Origin: Micromonospora sp. MW-13
GTDB lineage: Bacteria > Actinomycetota > Actinomycetes > Mycobacteriales > Micromonosporaceae
Length of the DNA stretch: 48,228 nucleotides
Reading direction: 5' to 3'
Assembly: GCF_003434305.1 (NCBI RefSeq)
Contig: NZ_QKKX01000083.1
Coordinates: 1-48,228, forward strand
Part shown: piece by piece, positions 7,924 through 15,751 of the stretch
Layout of the letters: each line of letters begins with the position of its first letter
Position numbering within the stretch: the first letter of the stretch is position 1
Position numbers and translations under genes: made by a program
Notes under the pieces: generated by a model
What the model was told of the DNA's origin: nothing
What the model saw: the letters and a program-made list of their open reading frames with translations, nothing else
Databases searched by the model: none

Positions 7924-8819
7924 AGCAGGCCTCCGCGTCCGGTGAGGTCCATGAAGACGTCTTCCAGGCTCTGCTGGATGCGGCGCACTTCGTGGATCGG
8001 GACGCCTGCGACAGCTAGCCGGCGCACGATCTCAGCGGTCTGGTCCTTGTCGGTACCGCTGATGCGAATACCGCCGGTGACGGGGGTGGCGGTGATTCCC
8101 AGCGCGAGCGCGGCGGCCGGGTCCGGGGTCTCGATCAGCAGGTCGGGAATGGAGTGCTGGAACAGGTCGTCACGGGTCCCTTGGAAGATCATCCGACCGG
8201 CCGAGAGGATGCCGAGCACGTCGGCCATCTTGTCGATCTCGTCCAGCAGGTGGCTGGAAACCATCACGGTGATGCCCTGTCCGGCGAGTTGGACGAGCAG
8301 GGTGCGGATCTCCTCGATGCCGGCCGGGTCGAGCCCGTTGGTCGGCTCGTCCAGGATGAGCAGCGACGGGTCCCGTGCCAACGCCATTGCGATCCCGAGG
8401 CGCTGCTTCATACCCAGCGAGTAATTGCGGACGAGCTTGTCCTTGTGCTCGGTCAGCCGCACCGTCGCCAGGGCGCGATCAACCTGGTGAGAAGACAGGT
8501 CGAGCATGTCGGCGACGATGCGCATGTTCTCCGCCCCGGTGAGGTGCCCGTATCCGGGCGGCGCTTCGATCATCGATCCGATCGACGGCAGTAGCCGGGT
8601 CCGTGACTGCGGGGTGAGCGGTTCGCCGAACACCTCGATCTCGCCGCGCGTCGGGCGGGTGAGCCCGAGCAACATCTTCATGGTCGTGGACTTGCCGGAC
8701 CCGTTCGGACCGAGGAAGCCGTAGACCACCCCCTGCGGCACCCGCAGGTCGAGCGAATCGACCGCCGTGTGGCTCTTGAACGTCTTGGTCAGGCCCCGGG
8801 TCGTGATGACGGCGCTCAT
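7920..8819 (-). CDS. ABC transporter ATPase, bacitracin/lantibiotic resistance type (BcrA/LanF-like)
   Basis: 299 aa, ATG 8819. Walker A GPNGSGKSTTMKMLLGL (near residue 38), Q-loop region SMIEAPPGYGHLTG, signature YSLGMKQRLGIAMALA, Walker B LLILDEPTNGLDPAG, H-loop VSSHLLDEI. The C-terminal about 90 residues (from TRDDLFQHS) form the regulatory extension usual in BcrA-type ATPases. YSLGMKQRLG and the Q-loop context are typical of lantibiotic F-component ATPases. First gene of a three-gene operon divergent from the kinase-regulator pair at 8968, which probably controls it. Not related closely to the ATPase at 3808, which has a shorter tail. Confidence 0.93.
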   Translation of the reverse strand: MSAVITTRGLTKTFKSHTAVDSLDLRVPQGVVYGFLGPNGSGKSTTMKMLLGLTRPTRGEIEVFGEPLTPQSRTRLLPSIGSMIEAPPGYGHLTGAENMRIVADMLDLSSHQVDRALATVRLTEHKDKLVRNYSLGMKQRLGIAMALARDPSLLILDEPTNGLDPAGIEEIRTLLVQLAGQGITVMVSSHLLDEIDKMADVLGILSAGRMIFQGTRDDLFQHSIPDLLIETPDPAAALALGITATPVTGGIRISGTDKDQTAEIVRRLAVAGVPIHEVRRIQQSLEDVFMDLTGRGGLL

Positions 8820-8967
8820 CGGCGCCTCGCCGCATGAATCCTCATGCCACCCACGATCCTGAGAACCCGCGCCGGGAAGATCGTGCCGCGGTACGAACCC
8901 GCAGACCGATCGACTTCATACCGCGGCATGAACTCCGGTACCGGCAGTCCGGCTACCGTGCAGAGAC
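8820..8967. promoter_or_regulatory. Divergent promoter region with paired palindromes (ABC-2 / TCS-2)
   Basis: Between the divergent ATPase and kinase genes are two near-identical imperfect palindromes, GTGCCGCGGTAC (8883-8894) and ATACCGCGGCAT (8918-8929), each centred on CCGCGG and spaced 35 bp centre to centre. They are inverted copies of each other: TGCCGCGGTA at 8884-8893, TACCGCGGCA at 8919-8928. A third palindrome, CCGGTACCGG, lies at 8935-8944. The arrangement fits a dimeric response regulator binding two sites in a shared regulatory region; RR at 10170 is the candidate. Confidence 0.55.
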
Positions 8968-10173
8968 ATGGAAGCCCGTGCGCCGTCGTCGCCCGTAGAC
9001 GGGCTCCGGCCTGTCCTCCGAGGCCATCCGCGCCTGGCGGATGCCGGCTGCGCGGTGATCGTCGTGCTGATCGGGGCCGTCAGCGCGCCGACGATCTCGT
9101 TCGCGGCCCCCGCGCAGGTCGTCTACGCGATCGTCGTGGCGGGGTGCAGCCTGGCGGTGCTGTTGCGCCGCTCACGCCCGATCCTGGCGCTGTCGATCAT
9201 GGCGGTACTGCTCGCAGTGCATCTGCTGATCGTCGCCAGGCCTGGCCTGTTCCCCGGCGTCATCTGCCTCATCGCCGCCTATACGACCCAGACCCAGCTC
9301 GCAGGTCCCTGGCGGTGGGGCGTCCTCGCCGGCACCTACGTCGGCGCGACGGTCGGAGTCGCCATGTCGCCGATCCCGGGCCTCGGCGAGGACTGGCGAT
9401 CCCGCGGGCTCATGATCGCGGCGGTCGGTACCGCTCTCACCGTCGCTGCGCTCACCGGAGTCGTGCGCAGGAACGCCCGCGACCGCTACGACCTCGCGGT
9501 CGAACGAGCCCGGGCCCTGGAGGCACAACAGGCCAGCGAGCAGCGCCTCGCTGCCGTGGAGGAACGCGCCCGGATCGCTCGGGAGATGCACGACATCCTC
9601 GGCCACTCGCTGAACACAATCGCCGTGCAGGCCGAAGGAGCCCGCTACGCCCTCCATACCGACCCGGACCGGGCGGACCGCGCTCTGGCGGACATCGGGC
9701 AGCTCAGCCGCGCCGCGGTCAACGAGGTGCGCGACCTCATCGACGTGCTCCGCACCGAGAACGATCCCGCGACCACCCAACCGACACCGACGCTCCGGGA
9801 CCTTCCCAGCCTGATCGGCACCCTCCAACGTGCCGGCACTCCGATCCGGCTCCGGATCGACGGCGAGGTGAACGATGTTCCCGGCCACGTCGGGCTCGCC
9901 GCGTACCGGATCATCCAGGAAAGCCTCACGAACGCGATCACCCACGCCGACGGCGCACCCGTCGTCGTCCGAACCACCATCGATGACCACAGCCTCGATG
10001 TGCTCGTTTCCAACGGCCGCCCGAACCACACGGGCACCCGACCGGGTTCCGGGCACGGGCTGATCGGGATGCGGGAACGGGTCCTCGCGCTCGGTGGCAC
10101 CCTCGACGCCGGCCCAGACCCGGCCACTGGCGGTTGGCGTGTGACCGCCCACCTGCCCTGGAGCCGCCGATGA
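8968..10173 (+). CDS. Sensor histidine kinase with multi-helix membrane domain
   Basis: 401 aa from ATG 8968. The N-terminal about 170 residues have five or six hydrophobic segments with short loops, a membrane-embedded sensor. The HisKA_3 helix follows with the phospho-His in REMHDILGHSLNTIAV (around residue 213), then HATPase_c (IIQESLTNAITHADG, GHGLIGMRERVLALGGTL). The TGA overlaps the response regulator ATG (ATGA). Probably detects a membrane-active compound and controls the divergent lantibiotic-type transporter. Differs from the kinase at 2822 in its much larger membrane domain. Confidence 0.92.
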   Translation: MEARAPSSPVDGLRPVLRGHPRLADAGCAVIVVLIGAVSAPTISFAAPAQVVYAIVVAGCSLAVLLRRSRPILALSIMAVLLAVHLLIVARPGLFPGVICLIAAYTTQTQLAGPWRWGVLAGTYVGATVGVAMSPIPGLGEDWRSRGLMIAAVGTALTVAALTGVVRRNARDRYDLAVERARALEAQQASEQRLAAVEERARIAREMHDILGHSLNTIAVQAEGARYALHTDPDRADRALADIGQLSRAAVNEVRDLIDVLRTENDPATTQPTPTLRDLPSLIGTLQRAGTPIRLRIDGEVNDVPGHVGLAAYRIIQESLTNAITHADGAPVVVRTTIDDHSLDVLVSNGRPNHTGTRPGSGHGLIGMRERVLALGGTLDAGPDPATGGWRVTAHLPWSRR

Positions 10174-10838
10174 TCACCCTCGGACTCGCCGACGACGAGC
10201 CCCTCTTCACCGCCGGGCTCGCGATGATCCTCGACGCCCAGCCTGACATGCGCATCCTCTGGCAGGCCATTGACGGCGCCGACGCGATCCGCCGGCACCA
10301 GCACGCGCAACCCGACGTTCTCCTGCTCGACATCCAGATGCCTGGCACCGACGGACTCGCCGTTACCCGGCAGCTCATCGCCGACGACAGCCCCAGCCGG
10401 ATCGTCATCCTTACCACCTTCGACGCCGACGAGTACGTCCTCACCGCCATCGAAACCGGCGCCGCAGGGTTCCTCGTGAAGAACACCCCGCCCGACCGGC
10501 TCATCGAGGCGATCCACACGGTCCACCGCGGCGACGCCGTCATCTCACCGGGCCCCACCCGCCGACTCTTCGCGAGTTACCGCACCCGGCCATCCGGCAT
10601 CGACCCATCAAGGTCACCAGCAGGTGACTCGCCCGGTTACCTCACCATCCGAGAACGCGACGTGCTCACGCTCATCGCCAAAGGCCTCACGAACTCCGAA
10701 ATATGCGACCGCCTCTGGCTGTCCATGCCCACGATCAAGACCCACATTGGCAACCTGCTCGCAAAGACCCACTCCCGCGACCGCGTCCAGCTCGTCCTCT
10801 ACGCCCTCAGAACCGGGATCGCGACCATTAACGAGTGA
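10170..10838 (+). CDS. NarL/FixJ-family response regulator
   Basis: 222 aa. ATG 10170 is chosen because it overlaps the kinase stop and begins directly at the receiver (MITLGLADDEPLF); an upstream GTG at 10134 would add non-conserved residues. Phospho-acceptor Asp54 lies in DVLLLDIQMPGTDG, and the conserved Lys in FLVKNTPP. The C-terminal LuxR HTH is YLTIRERDVLTLIAKGLTNS with TIKTHIGNLLAKT. A perfect 9-bp hairpin follows at 10841-10870, ending the operon. Likely binds the palindromes at 8883-8944. Confidence 0.92.
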   Translation: MITLGLADDEPLFTAGLAMILDAQPDMRILWQAIDGADAIRRHQHAQPDVLLLDIQMPGTDGLAVTRQLIADDSPSRIVILTTFDADEYVLTAIETGAAGFLVKNTPPDRLIEAIHTVHRGDAVISPGPTRRLFASYRTRPSGIDPSRSPAGDSPGYLTIRERDVLTLIAKGLTNSEICDRLWLSMPTIKTHIGNLLAKTHSRDRVQLVLYALRTGIATINE

Positions 10839-10840
10839 GT

Positions 10841-10910
10841 CCGGCCGGTTCAGCCCTTCCGACCGGCCGGGGTCAGGTGCCGCGTGCCCAGGAGAACTGA
10901 ACCTGACCCC
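10841..10910 (+). terminator. Terminator-like hairpin and nested inverted repeats
   Basis: CCGGCCGGT (10841-10849) pairs perfectly with ACCGGCCGG (10862-10870) around a 12-nt loop just after the regulator stop. There is no T-run, as is common in actinomycetes. A second repeat, GGGGTCAGGT (10869-10878) with ACCTGACCCC (10901-10910), overlaps it, and GGTTCAG (10847-10853) matches CTGAACC (10897-10903). The nested symmetry could also be the end of a mobile element. Confidence 0.5.
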
Positions 10911-11704
10911 AACCTCGGCTGGGGTATGCGAGGAAGAGCATCAGCTGGCCATGGACCTTGCTCAACCTGGCCGCCGCGCAGTTGCGCCGTGACGAAGTGG
11001 ATCAGGTCGCGAAGTGGACCGACGACGCGTTGAACCTGGTGGAGGATGTAGGTTCCGCGAACGGATGGGCAATTCCGGGAAGCCTTGAGCAGGGTGTGAG
11101 CACTTGCGTGCAGGTGACGACCAGTTCCGGGAGCCCGGGTTCGGACAGCGGATGTGTGGCGGCCATGGCGGTGTTGGCGCGTGCCGCGACGTGGCTGACC
11201 GCTTGGGCGGTGGTCCGGTGCCGTACCTGTCGAGCGGCGATGCATCGACCTGGTCCCACGGGCATCGGCGCGATTGCTCCGGATATGCCTCGATGGCGTT
11301 GGGACTTCCGGGTCCGGGTTGAACACGGCAGGGCTAGCCGCCCGGTCGCCCCCGATTCCGAAAGCCGCGCTTGTGGCGGGGGACTTGCTGATCAACCCTG
11401 CGCCGAACAGCGAGGGTCACGTGGTGATCTTCGAAAGATGGACCGACGGGACCATGGCCTCCTAGACCCCGACAAGCAGTGCGACTGCTTGTCGCTGATG
11501 CAGTCGGCGTACCGGGCGGCCGGCATCTCCATCCCGCGCGTCACCACCGATCAGGTCAACGCCGGCAAGCCCGTGGCCGATCCGGCGCTCCTGCTTCCCG
11601 GCGACCTCATCCTCATCCCCGGCACCATGTCAAACCCGCGCCACGTCAGCCTGTACCTTCGGCGAAGGGCTCGTACCTCGGCGCTCTGCCATTAGGTCTG
11701 ACGC
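10911..11704 (+). pseudogene. Gap with two decayed NlpC/P60-type cell-wall peptidase genes
   Basis: The plus strand at about 11215-11465 reads PVPYLSSGDASTWSHGHRRD, CSGYASMALGLPGPG, then after a frameshift near 11322 LNTAGLAARS and AALVAGDLLINPAPNSEGHV plus VIFERW. The Cys (DCSG) and His (GHVVIF) of a papain-like peptidase survive but in different frames. At about 11470-11695 a second remnant reads DCLSLMQSAYRAAGISIPRV, DLILIPGTMSNPRHVSLYL, an NlpC/P60 domain of the kind found on conjugative elements. It shifts frame and stops soon after. Sequence at 10930-11100 is open but unrecognised. Confidence 0.6.
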
Positions 11705-12538
11705 CTATGGTTTGCGTGCGATGCCGGCCCAATAGTAGGCGGCGTTCGGGTCAGCGGGCGGGTCACCGTCGGGGCGCCAGGTCATGACCGGTACGACGCC
11801 GGGTTCGACGAGTTCCCAGTCGGCGAAGAAGCGGGCTACGTCAGCTCGTGTGCGAGGGACGAGGGTCATGCCGCCTTGGGTAGCGGCGGCGGTCGCGGCG
11901 GCCAGCGCTTCGGGATTGAAGTCCTGGCCAGGGTGGGTGATCGCGACGTAGCTACCCGACGGGAGGGCATCCATCAGGGCGCGGGCTTTGTTCCATGGAT
12001 CGTCTTCGTCGGCCACGAGCATAAGGGTCGCGATTATGAGCAGCCCGACCGGTCGATCGAGGTCCAGGGTCGCCAGCAGATCGGTGTCGGTGAGGATCTT
12101 CTCCGGTTCGCGGACGTCGGCGTCGATGTAGGAGGTGCGGCCGTGCTCCCCGCTGACCAGCAGCGCGCGGGCGTGGACCAGTACGATCGGGTCGCTGTCG
12201 ACGTACACGACGTTGGTGTCGGGGTTGATGCCCTGCGCGATCTCGTGCACGTTCGGGCTGGTCGGGAGGCCGGTGCCGATGTCGAGGAACTGGCGGATGC
12301 CCGCCTGGGTAGCCAGGTGGCGGACCGCGCGTTCCATGAAGTTGCGGTTCTCCCGGGCCATCATGCGCATGCCAGGGATGACCTGCTCGAACATGGCCCC
12401 CATCTCCCGGTCGGCGGCGAAGTTGTCCTTCCCACCGATCCACCAGTCGTACATTCGCGCCGAGTGCGGCACGCTGGTGTCGATCCCGGGCGGCGCCCAC
12501 TCCTGCTCGGTTGCCTCGGTCGGGCGACCCTGCGACAC
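11705..12538 (-). CDS. SAM-dependent methyltransferase, DUF574/Methyltransf_19 family
   Basis: 277 aa. The GTG at 12538 (MSQGRPTEATEQEW) is preferred because GGAGGA lies at ideal spacing before it; an in-frame GTG at 12544 abuts that site. Contains the family hallmarks HSARMYDWWIGGKDNFAADR near the N-terminus, the SAM-binding FLDIGTGLPT (around residue 90), and VVYVDSDPIVL. This family is almost confined to actinomycetes and its methyl acceptor is unknown. No partner Xre regulator is adjacent, although such pairs are common. Flanked by decayed genes on both sides, yet itself intact. Confidence 0.9.
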   Translation of the reverse strand: MSQGRPTEATEQEWAPPGIDTSVPHSARMYDWWIGGKDNFAADREMGAMFEQVIPGMRMMARENRNFMERAVRHLATQAGIRQFLDIGTGLPTSPNVHEIAQGINPDTNVVYVDSDPIVLVHARALLVSGEHGRTSYIDADVREPEKILTDTDLLATLDLDRPVGLLIIATLMLVADEDDPWNKARALMDALPSGSYVAITHPGQDFNPEALAAATAAATQGGMTLVPRTRADVARFFADWELVEPGVVPVMTWRPDGDPPADPNAAYYWAGIARKP

Positions 12539-13104
12539 GATCACTCCTCCATAGCAGATGTGTAAACCCCGCATACGCACCGCAGCGTAGCCCGGGTCTT
12601 GGTCTCTAGCGAAACGCGCCGTCCGGATGCGCCGTCCGGTCGGCAGCGATCGATATCGGGGATGGGGCTGCCGCCCGCCGGCTCAAGCACCTGGCCCAGG
12701 CCGTGGGGGATCCGGATGCCGAGGATGCGTCCCCACACGTTCGTGACGCCGATGCTCGACGCTGGCCTCCGCCTGCGCGACGTGCAGATCGCCGCCCGCC
12801 ACGCCGAGCCACGATGCGCTACTACCGGGCCCGCCAGAACCTCGACCGGCACCCCCACCACATGAAGTTGCCCGGGTAGGTCGCGGCGCACTCGCCTCCA
12901 TTGATATCTCTCGATGACATGCGGGCGTCGCCCGGGCTCTTGCTGTTCGCGGGTGGGTCGCTTCTCCGAGGCGTTTAGCGCGAGCGCCATTCGTGATCAT
13001 GGCTGGAGTTCGATGGGTGTGCCTGTAGATCGGGCGCCGGAAGGAATCCGATGACAGTCAAGTCTGCTTGACATCTCAACGTCAAGCGTGCTTGACTCGC
13101 TGCT
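12539..13104 (+). pseudogene. Gap with a tyrosine-recombinase (integrase) remnant
   Basis: From about 12665 to 12879 three frames together give the C-terminus of an actinomycete integrase: GAAARRLKHLAQAVG, then RMRPHTFVTPMLDAGLRLRD with VQIAARHAEPR, then TMRYYRARQNLDRHPHHMKL ending at TAG 12877-12879. Two frameshifts separate the pieces. Compared with the family, residues around the catalytic HxLR motif are missing before HTFVT, so it cannot be active. The nucleophile Tyr region (TMRYYRAR) remains. The rest of the gap up to 13050 holds nothing recognisable. Confidence 0.65.
13057..13096. promoter_or_regulatory. Two tandem palindromic operators before the membrane protein/Xre pair
   Basis: GTCAAG-N4-CTTGAC occurs twice, at 13057-13072 and 13081-13096, with 24 bp between centres and ending 8 bp before ATG 13105. 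The first copy contains TTGACA (13068-13073), a possible -35 box. Two identical dyads on nearly the same helix face strongly suggest cooperative repression, probably by the Xre regulator encoded as the second gene. Confidence 0.7.
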
Positions 13105-13548
13105 ATGTCGAGCACACTTAACACCGCAACGGGTAAGCGGAAGGTTCCCATCCGCGCCTACATCCTCACGGTCGTGGTGGGAGTAGCCCTGGCGACAGCC
13201 TTCGGCGTTGCAGCAGCACTGTTCCGCGAGGAGAGCAGGGTGCTCTCCTTCGGGGTTTTCACTGCTGTGGCGTTGGGGCCGGCCCTGTCCCTGTCGTGGC
13301 TCCTCCTCGTCTCTCGCTACACGGTCTCGCTCGACCGTCATGCCGGGGAGAACGTCGAGAACCTCTGGATCACGAACGCCACCAGCGGGGCAGGTACCGA
13401 CACTTTCGCGGCCTGCGGGATCGCGCTCGCCGCCATCGCCGTCACGGGCCTGGACATCAGTGGAACCGCGGCCCTGGGCGGAGTCCTTGTGCTCATGCTG
13501 GTCGACACCGGCGTGCGATACCTCGTCGAGAAGCGACGGGGCCGCTGA
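13105..13548 (+). CDS. Small membrane protein of unknown function
   Basis: 147 aa with four predicted membrane segments (about residues 18-40, 48-68, 98-114, 118-135). No enzyme motif is visible. The size, topology and coupling to a short Xre regulator match DUF2178-like membrane proteins seen beside YgzD/Xre regulators in bacteria and archaea; the family name is my recognition rather than a search. It shares a 1-bp overlap (TGATG) with the regulator and lies directly behind two palindromes, so the pair forms an autoregulated operon. Biological role unknown. Confidence 0.75.
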   Translation: MSSTLNTATGKRKVPIRAYILTVVVGVALATAFGVAAALFREESRVLSFGVFTAVALGPALSLSWLLLVSRYTVSLDRHAGENVENLWITNATSGAGTDTFAACGIALAAIAVTGLDISGTAALGGVLVLMLVDTGVRYLVEKRRGR

Positions 13549-13748
13549 TGGACAACGAGCTCGCGTCTCTGCGTTCCGAGCGCGGATGGTCCCAGGTGCG
13601 TCTCGCAGAGGAGCTCGGTGTTTCACGGCAGACCGTCATCTCGATCGAGCGCGGCCGCTTCGACCCGAGCCTTCCGCTCGCCTTCCGAATCGCACGTGTC
13701 TTCAACCGGACGATCGAGGAAGTCTTTCGCCCAGACGGCGACGCGTGA
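13548..13748 (+). CDS. Short Xre/Cro-type transcriptional regulator (YgzD-like)
   Basis: 66 aa, nearly all one helix-turn-helix: LRSERGWSQVRLAEELGVSR, QTVISIERGRFDPSLPLAFR, followed by RVFNRTIEEVFRPDG. This compact form is typical of single-domain repressors that act with a neighbouring membrane protein. Its ATG overlaps the preceding stop. The two GTCAAG-N4-CTTGAC dyads upstream of the operon are the likely binding sites. A 6-bp hairpin (13760-13780) follows the stop. Confidence 0.9.
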   Translation: MDNELASLRSERGWSQVRLAEELGVSRQTVISIERGRFDPSLPLAFRIARVFNRTIEEVFRPDGDA

Positions 13749-13759
13749 CCGATGAGGAA

Positions 13760-13780
13760 CCACCGGCTCCAAATCGGTGG
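13760..13780 (+). terminator. Possible hairpin after the Xre gene
   Basis: CCACCG (13760-13765) pairs with CGGTGG (13775-13780) around a 9-nt loop, 12 bp after the regulator stop. No T-run follows. The loop resembles a tRNA-Trp anticodon loop by chance, but the rest of a tRNA is absent. Confidence 0.35.
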
Positions 13781-13934
13781 CGTCCGACATCGCATCCGCA
13801 CGGGCTCGCTACCCCACCAACTCACCATTCAGGATCACACCGGCCGGCAGTGGCCGTATTGCGCGGGTGATGTCTGCTGACGATGTGGGATATCAGAACC
13901 CTGTGAATACCTGGCGCGGATCAAGATCGACCGG

Positions 13935-14798
13935 TCAAATCGGGGGATGTTCTTGGCTCGGCTCTGACGGGGCGGCCGTTTCGAGGTGGGAGTTCGCGTG
14001 TCTGCCGCGTACGCGGACGTAGGCCCATGCAGCTAGTGCGATGGTGATGGCGACGCCTGCGACGAGCAGATCGGGAACACTGTTTGTGCCGTGAAGGACG
14101 GCGCTTTCCAGGCGTGCCTGCTTGGTTGCGCCGAGGATGCCGCCGAGTGAGGTGGTGCCGTCGGTGACCAGCAGCAGAGTGCCCACGGCGACGGTGAAGG
14201 TGCCGCTGATGAGGCCCGTCCAGGTGTTGTGCCACCGGCCGATGGTCAGCCCGCGCGGGCGCACGAGGTGTTTGACGAAGGGGAACCGGGCCCACAGCAG
14301 GGCGAGCGCCAGCAGGGGAAGGGTCATGCCGGCGGCGAAGACGAGCAGGACGGTGCCGCCGTACAGGGCGTTGCCGCCGACGGCGGCCACCGTCAGCACC
14401 GCGCCCAGTAGCGGACCGGCGCAGACGCCGGCGAGGCCGTAGACGGTGCCGAGGGCGTAGACGGATGCCGCGAAGGTCCCCTCCATTCCGCCGCTGCGCG
14501 ACAGTAGCGGGATCGGGATGTTGACGAGCATGACCAGGCCGAGGGTGATCACGATGATCGCTGCCGTGGTGACGACGGCGTCGCGGTGTGCGTTGGCGAA
14601 TGCTCCCAGCGTGCCGGCGAGCACTCCCAGCGGGACGAGGGTGGTGATCAGTCCCAGGTAGAAGACGCCGGTGCGGGCGATCAGCGTCGTCGGGTTGGTG
14701 AACGCGTAGGAGAAGAATGCCGGCAGGAGCATGGCCGAGCAGGGGCTGAGCAGGGTCAGCAGGCCGCCGAGCAGTGCCGCGAGAAGTCCGAGTTGCAC
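13935..14798 (-). CDS. ccdA: CcdA-type thiol-disulfide transmembrane protein
   Basis: 287 aa, GTG start, six or more membrane segments. Two conserved cysteines sit where CcdA/DsbD need them: LLSPCSAMLLPAFF near residue 20 and GVCAGPLLGAV near residue 135. These carry reducing equivalents from cytoplasmic thioredoxin across the membrane. The gene begins 3 bp after the stop of the DsbA-like gene, so they are one operon and the CcdA protein presumably reduces that thioredoxin-fold partner. The tail of about 30 polar residues is not conserved. It could serve cytochrome c maturation, but no ccsA/resB genes are nearby. Confidence 0.85.
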   Translation of the reverse strand: MQLGLLAALLGGLLTLLSPCSAMLLPAFFSYAFTNPTTLIARTGVFYLGLITTLVPLGVLAGTLGAFANAHRDAVVTTAAIIVITLGLVMLVNIPIPLLSRSGGMEGTFAASVYALGTVYGLAGVCAGPLLGAVLTVAAVGGNALYGGTVLLVFAAGMTLPLLALALLWARFPFVKHLVRPRGLTIGRWHNTWTGLISGTFTVAVGTLLLVTDGTTSLGGILGATKQARLESAVLHGTNSVPDLLVAGVAITIALAAWAYVRVRGRHANSHLETAAPSEPSQEHPPI

Positions 14799-14801
14799 GG
14801 G

Positions 14802-15530
14802 CTACCGCGCCTTAGTCAGAGCGTCGTCGAGGAAGGCGCGGAACACGTCCAGGGGCTGGGCGCCGGACAGGGCGGTCTTGCCGGCGACGAAGAAGGGAAC
14901 GCTGCTGACGCCCAGCTGCTGGGCTGAGGTGGTGTTGTCCTGGACTTCGGCGCGTAGTCGGGGGTCGTCCAGGTCCGCAGTGAACCGGCTGATGTCGGCC
15001 ACGTCGGCCTTGCGCGCGAGAGCGATCAGCTTCTCGCGGGGCAGATCGGGGTGCTTGTGCTCGGGGGCGTCCGCGTAGACCGCTCGCAGGTACTCGAAGT
15101 ACTTGCCCTGCCTGCCGGCGGCGCGTGCCGCCACGGCGGCGCCCTCGGACTGCTCACCGAAGTACGCCACATCGTGGATCTCGATGCGCACCTTGCCGGT
15201 GTCGACGTAGTCCTTCGTCAGGACGGGCAGGGTGTCCCGGTTGAACACCGCGCAGTACGGGCAGCGCATGTCGGTCCACTGCACCAGCACGACCGGCGCG
15301 GCTACGGATCCGAGCGCCATCGGATCGTCCTGGTCGCGGCGGACGAACGCGAACTCGTCCACCGCGCCTGTGCTGGCTGCGCCCGTGCTGGGTGACGGCG
15401 CGGCCAGGGGGTCCCGGCCGGGTGTCAGCTGAGCGACGAGCACCACGCCGAGGAAGACGACGAGCGCGGCGAGAGCGATCGCCGGGGATCGGCGTGGCGT
15501 CGCCCGCGTGGTTCGGTTCGACCTCTTCAT
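14802..15530 (-). CDS. Membrane-anchored DsbA-like thioredoxin-fold oxidoreductase
   Basis: 242 aa from ATG 15530 (MKRSNRTTRATPR). Residues about 14-36 form a signal anchor (IALAALVVFLGVVLVAQL). The thioredoxin fold carries the active site CPYC in WTDMRCPYCAVFNRD and the cis-Pro loop SSVPFFVAG; between them is the helical insert typical of DsbA/FrnE-like proteins. It would oxidise or isomerise disulfides of exported proteins, with the downstream CcdA as electron partner. A GntR-type palindrome lies immediately upstream, and a GntR-FCD gene is divergent. An upstream in-frame ATG at 15548 is possible but would lack a signal-like start. Confidence 0.88.
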   Translation of the reverse strand: MKRSNRTTRATPRRSPAIALAALVVFLGVVLVAQLTPGRDPLAAPSPSTGAASTGAVDEFAFVRRDQDDPMALGSVAAPVVLVQWTDMRCPYCAVFNRDTLPVLTKDYVDTGKVRIEIHDVAYFGEQSEGAAVAARAAGRQGKYFEYLRAVYADAPEHKHPDLPREKLIALARKADVADISRFTADLDDPRLRAEVQDNTTSAQQLGVSSVPFFVAGKTALSGAQPLDVFRAFLDDALTKAR

Positions 15531-15751
15531 CAAACTAGTATACAACATGCATCCAATAGGGTTGGGTGGGTGAAAGTGCACGTAGCTGGGGTCAGGTCGG
15601 CGGTCCGTCGGAGCCGCTAGCGCCCGCCGCACCCACCACGTGTGCCAGATGTGGTGTAGTTCGCCCTAGCGGCAGGCCGGCTCGGGGGCGAAATGGATAC
15701 TTGTCGTAGCCGCGCCGGCGGGTGCGGGCCGTGTGATGGGTGGGAGAGGCG
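15531..15751. promoter_or_regulatory. Divergent control region with a GntR/VanR-like site
   Basis: TAGTATACAA (15536-15545; TTGTATACTA on the other strand) lies just upstream of the dsbA-like start. It closely matches the TTGTATACAA-type palindromes known for FCD-domain GntR regulators. The divergent FCD GntR gene at 15752 is the natural binder. It also overlaps TATACT, a good -10 for the minus strand. Confidence 0.5.

Noticed and set aside
13750..13800. Possible tRNA-Trp piece (loop CTCCAAA in a paired stem)
   Set aside because: Only the anticodon-like hairpin is present; no acceptor stem, D arm or TTCGA T loop could be found at the right distances.
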